Origin: an archaeon
GTDB taxonomy: Archaea; Thermoproteota; QMWL01
Assembly (NCBI GenBank): GCA_003661605.2
Contig: QMWL02000009.1
Span: forward strand, 1-12,563
DNA: 12,563 nt
Direction: 5' to 3'
Part shown: positions 12,317-12,563 of the stretch, one piece after another
How positions within the stretch are numbered: position 1 is the stretch's first letter
Layout of the letters: every line of letters starts with the position of its first letter
Notes under the pieces: generated by a model
The model's database searches: none
Told to the model about the DNA's origin: nothing
What the model saw: only the letters and a program-made list of their open reading frames with translations
Translations under genes and position numbers: made by a program

Positions 12317-12563
12317 CTACACAATAATTGTTGCAACGTTAGCGATACGAACCCAGCGCTCAGCAGCTTCTTTTGCAACAGGACCTCTGATCTCCGTTCC
12401 CTTTAGGTCTCCTTCAGGGGTTAATAGAACCGCAGCGTTGTCTTCGAAAAACACGCGAACTCCGTTTTTTCTACGGTACATTTTGCGCTGTCGAACGATT
12501 ACTGCTTTGAAGAGTTGTTTTCTAAGCTCTGGCTTTCCCTCACGTACTGATACAACAACGAGA
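12317..12563 (-). CDS. rpl14: 50S ribosomal protein L14 (uL14), C-terminal part, cut by window edge
   Basis: Reading from the right edge, 81 codons of one frame precede a TAG at 12319-12317. They contain V-S-V-R-E-G-K-P-E-L-R-K, A-V-I-V-R-Q-R-K-M-Y-R-R-K-N-G, F-F-E-D-N-A-A-V-L-L and G-P-V-A-K-E-A-A-E-R-W, ending R-I-A-N-V-A-T-I-I-V. This is the C-terminal portion of uL14, which binds 23S rRNA at the subunit interface. The start lies outside the window. Its position before uL24 is the conserved one, with uS17 expected further upstream. Confidence 0.95.
   Translation of the reverse strand, partial: LVVVSVREGKPELRKQLFKAVIVRQRKMYRRKNGVRVFFEDNAAVLLTPEGDLKGTEIRGPVAKEAAERWVRIANVATIIV

Noticed and set aside
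1..12563. Search for CRISPR arrays, insertion sequences, integrase or toxin-antitoxin genes, and direct repeats
   Set aside because: None seen. The whole window is accounted for by conserved housekeeping genes with intact frames and no gene-free stretch above about 40 bases.

Overview
The window is an archaeal chromosomal segment: the right-hand part of the S10/spc ribosomal-protein cluster running directly into the alpha cluster. Every gene lies on the minus strand, so transcription runs from high to low coordinates. The archaeal assignment rests on archaeal/eukaryotic-type proteins (eS4, eL32, eL19, eL34, eL14, eL18), RNA polymerase subunit D (Rpo3) with a ferredoxin-like insertion, the H/ACA pseudouridine synthase Cbf5, an archaeal SecY and a DUF106/EMC3-like membrane protein. 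Having both eL14 and eL34, together with frequent TTG starts, suits a thermophilic crenarchaeote or related TACK lineage. I cannot fix the lineage from the sequence alone.

Layout in transcription order: uL14 (3' part only), uL24, eS4, uL5, uS14 (a 54-codon gene), uS8, uL6, eL32, eL19, uL18, uS5, uL30, uL15, SecY, DUF106/EMC3-like protein, eL34, eL14, Cbf5, tRNA-Ser(GGA), uS13, uS4, uS11, RpoD, eL18, uL13 (5' part only). There is no gene-free stretch above about 40 bases. The joints are very tight: most are a 1-2 base gap or an ATGA, TTGA or TAATG overlap. The exceptions are 29 bases before eL14, a 47-base eL14/Cbf5 overlap, and 38 bases between the tRNA and uS13.

The genes work together in building the ribosome and its output machinery. 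The ribosomal proteins form the two subunits. Cbf5 modifies rRNA with H/ACA guide RNAs. SecY and the EMC3-like protein put nascent membrane and secreted proteins into or across the membrane. RpoD is the assembly platform of RNA polymerase. The tRNA decodes UCC/UCU serine codons.

I found no mobile element, CRISPR array, defence system or undescribed protein system; this is core housekeeping DNA. The points worth a second look are local: the tRNA-Ser starting one base after the Cbf5 stop codon, the absence of the adenylate kinase and cytidylate kinase genes that often sit in this cluster, the near-absence of Shine-Dalgarno sequences with almost uniform junction spacing, six TTG starts, unusual tails on eL34 and uS4, and a cysteine-rich RpoD.
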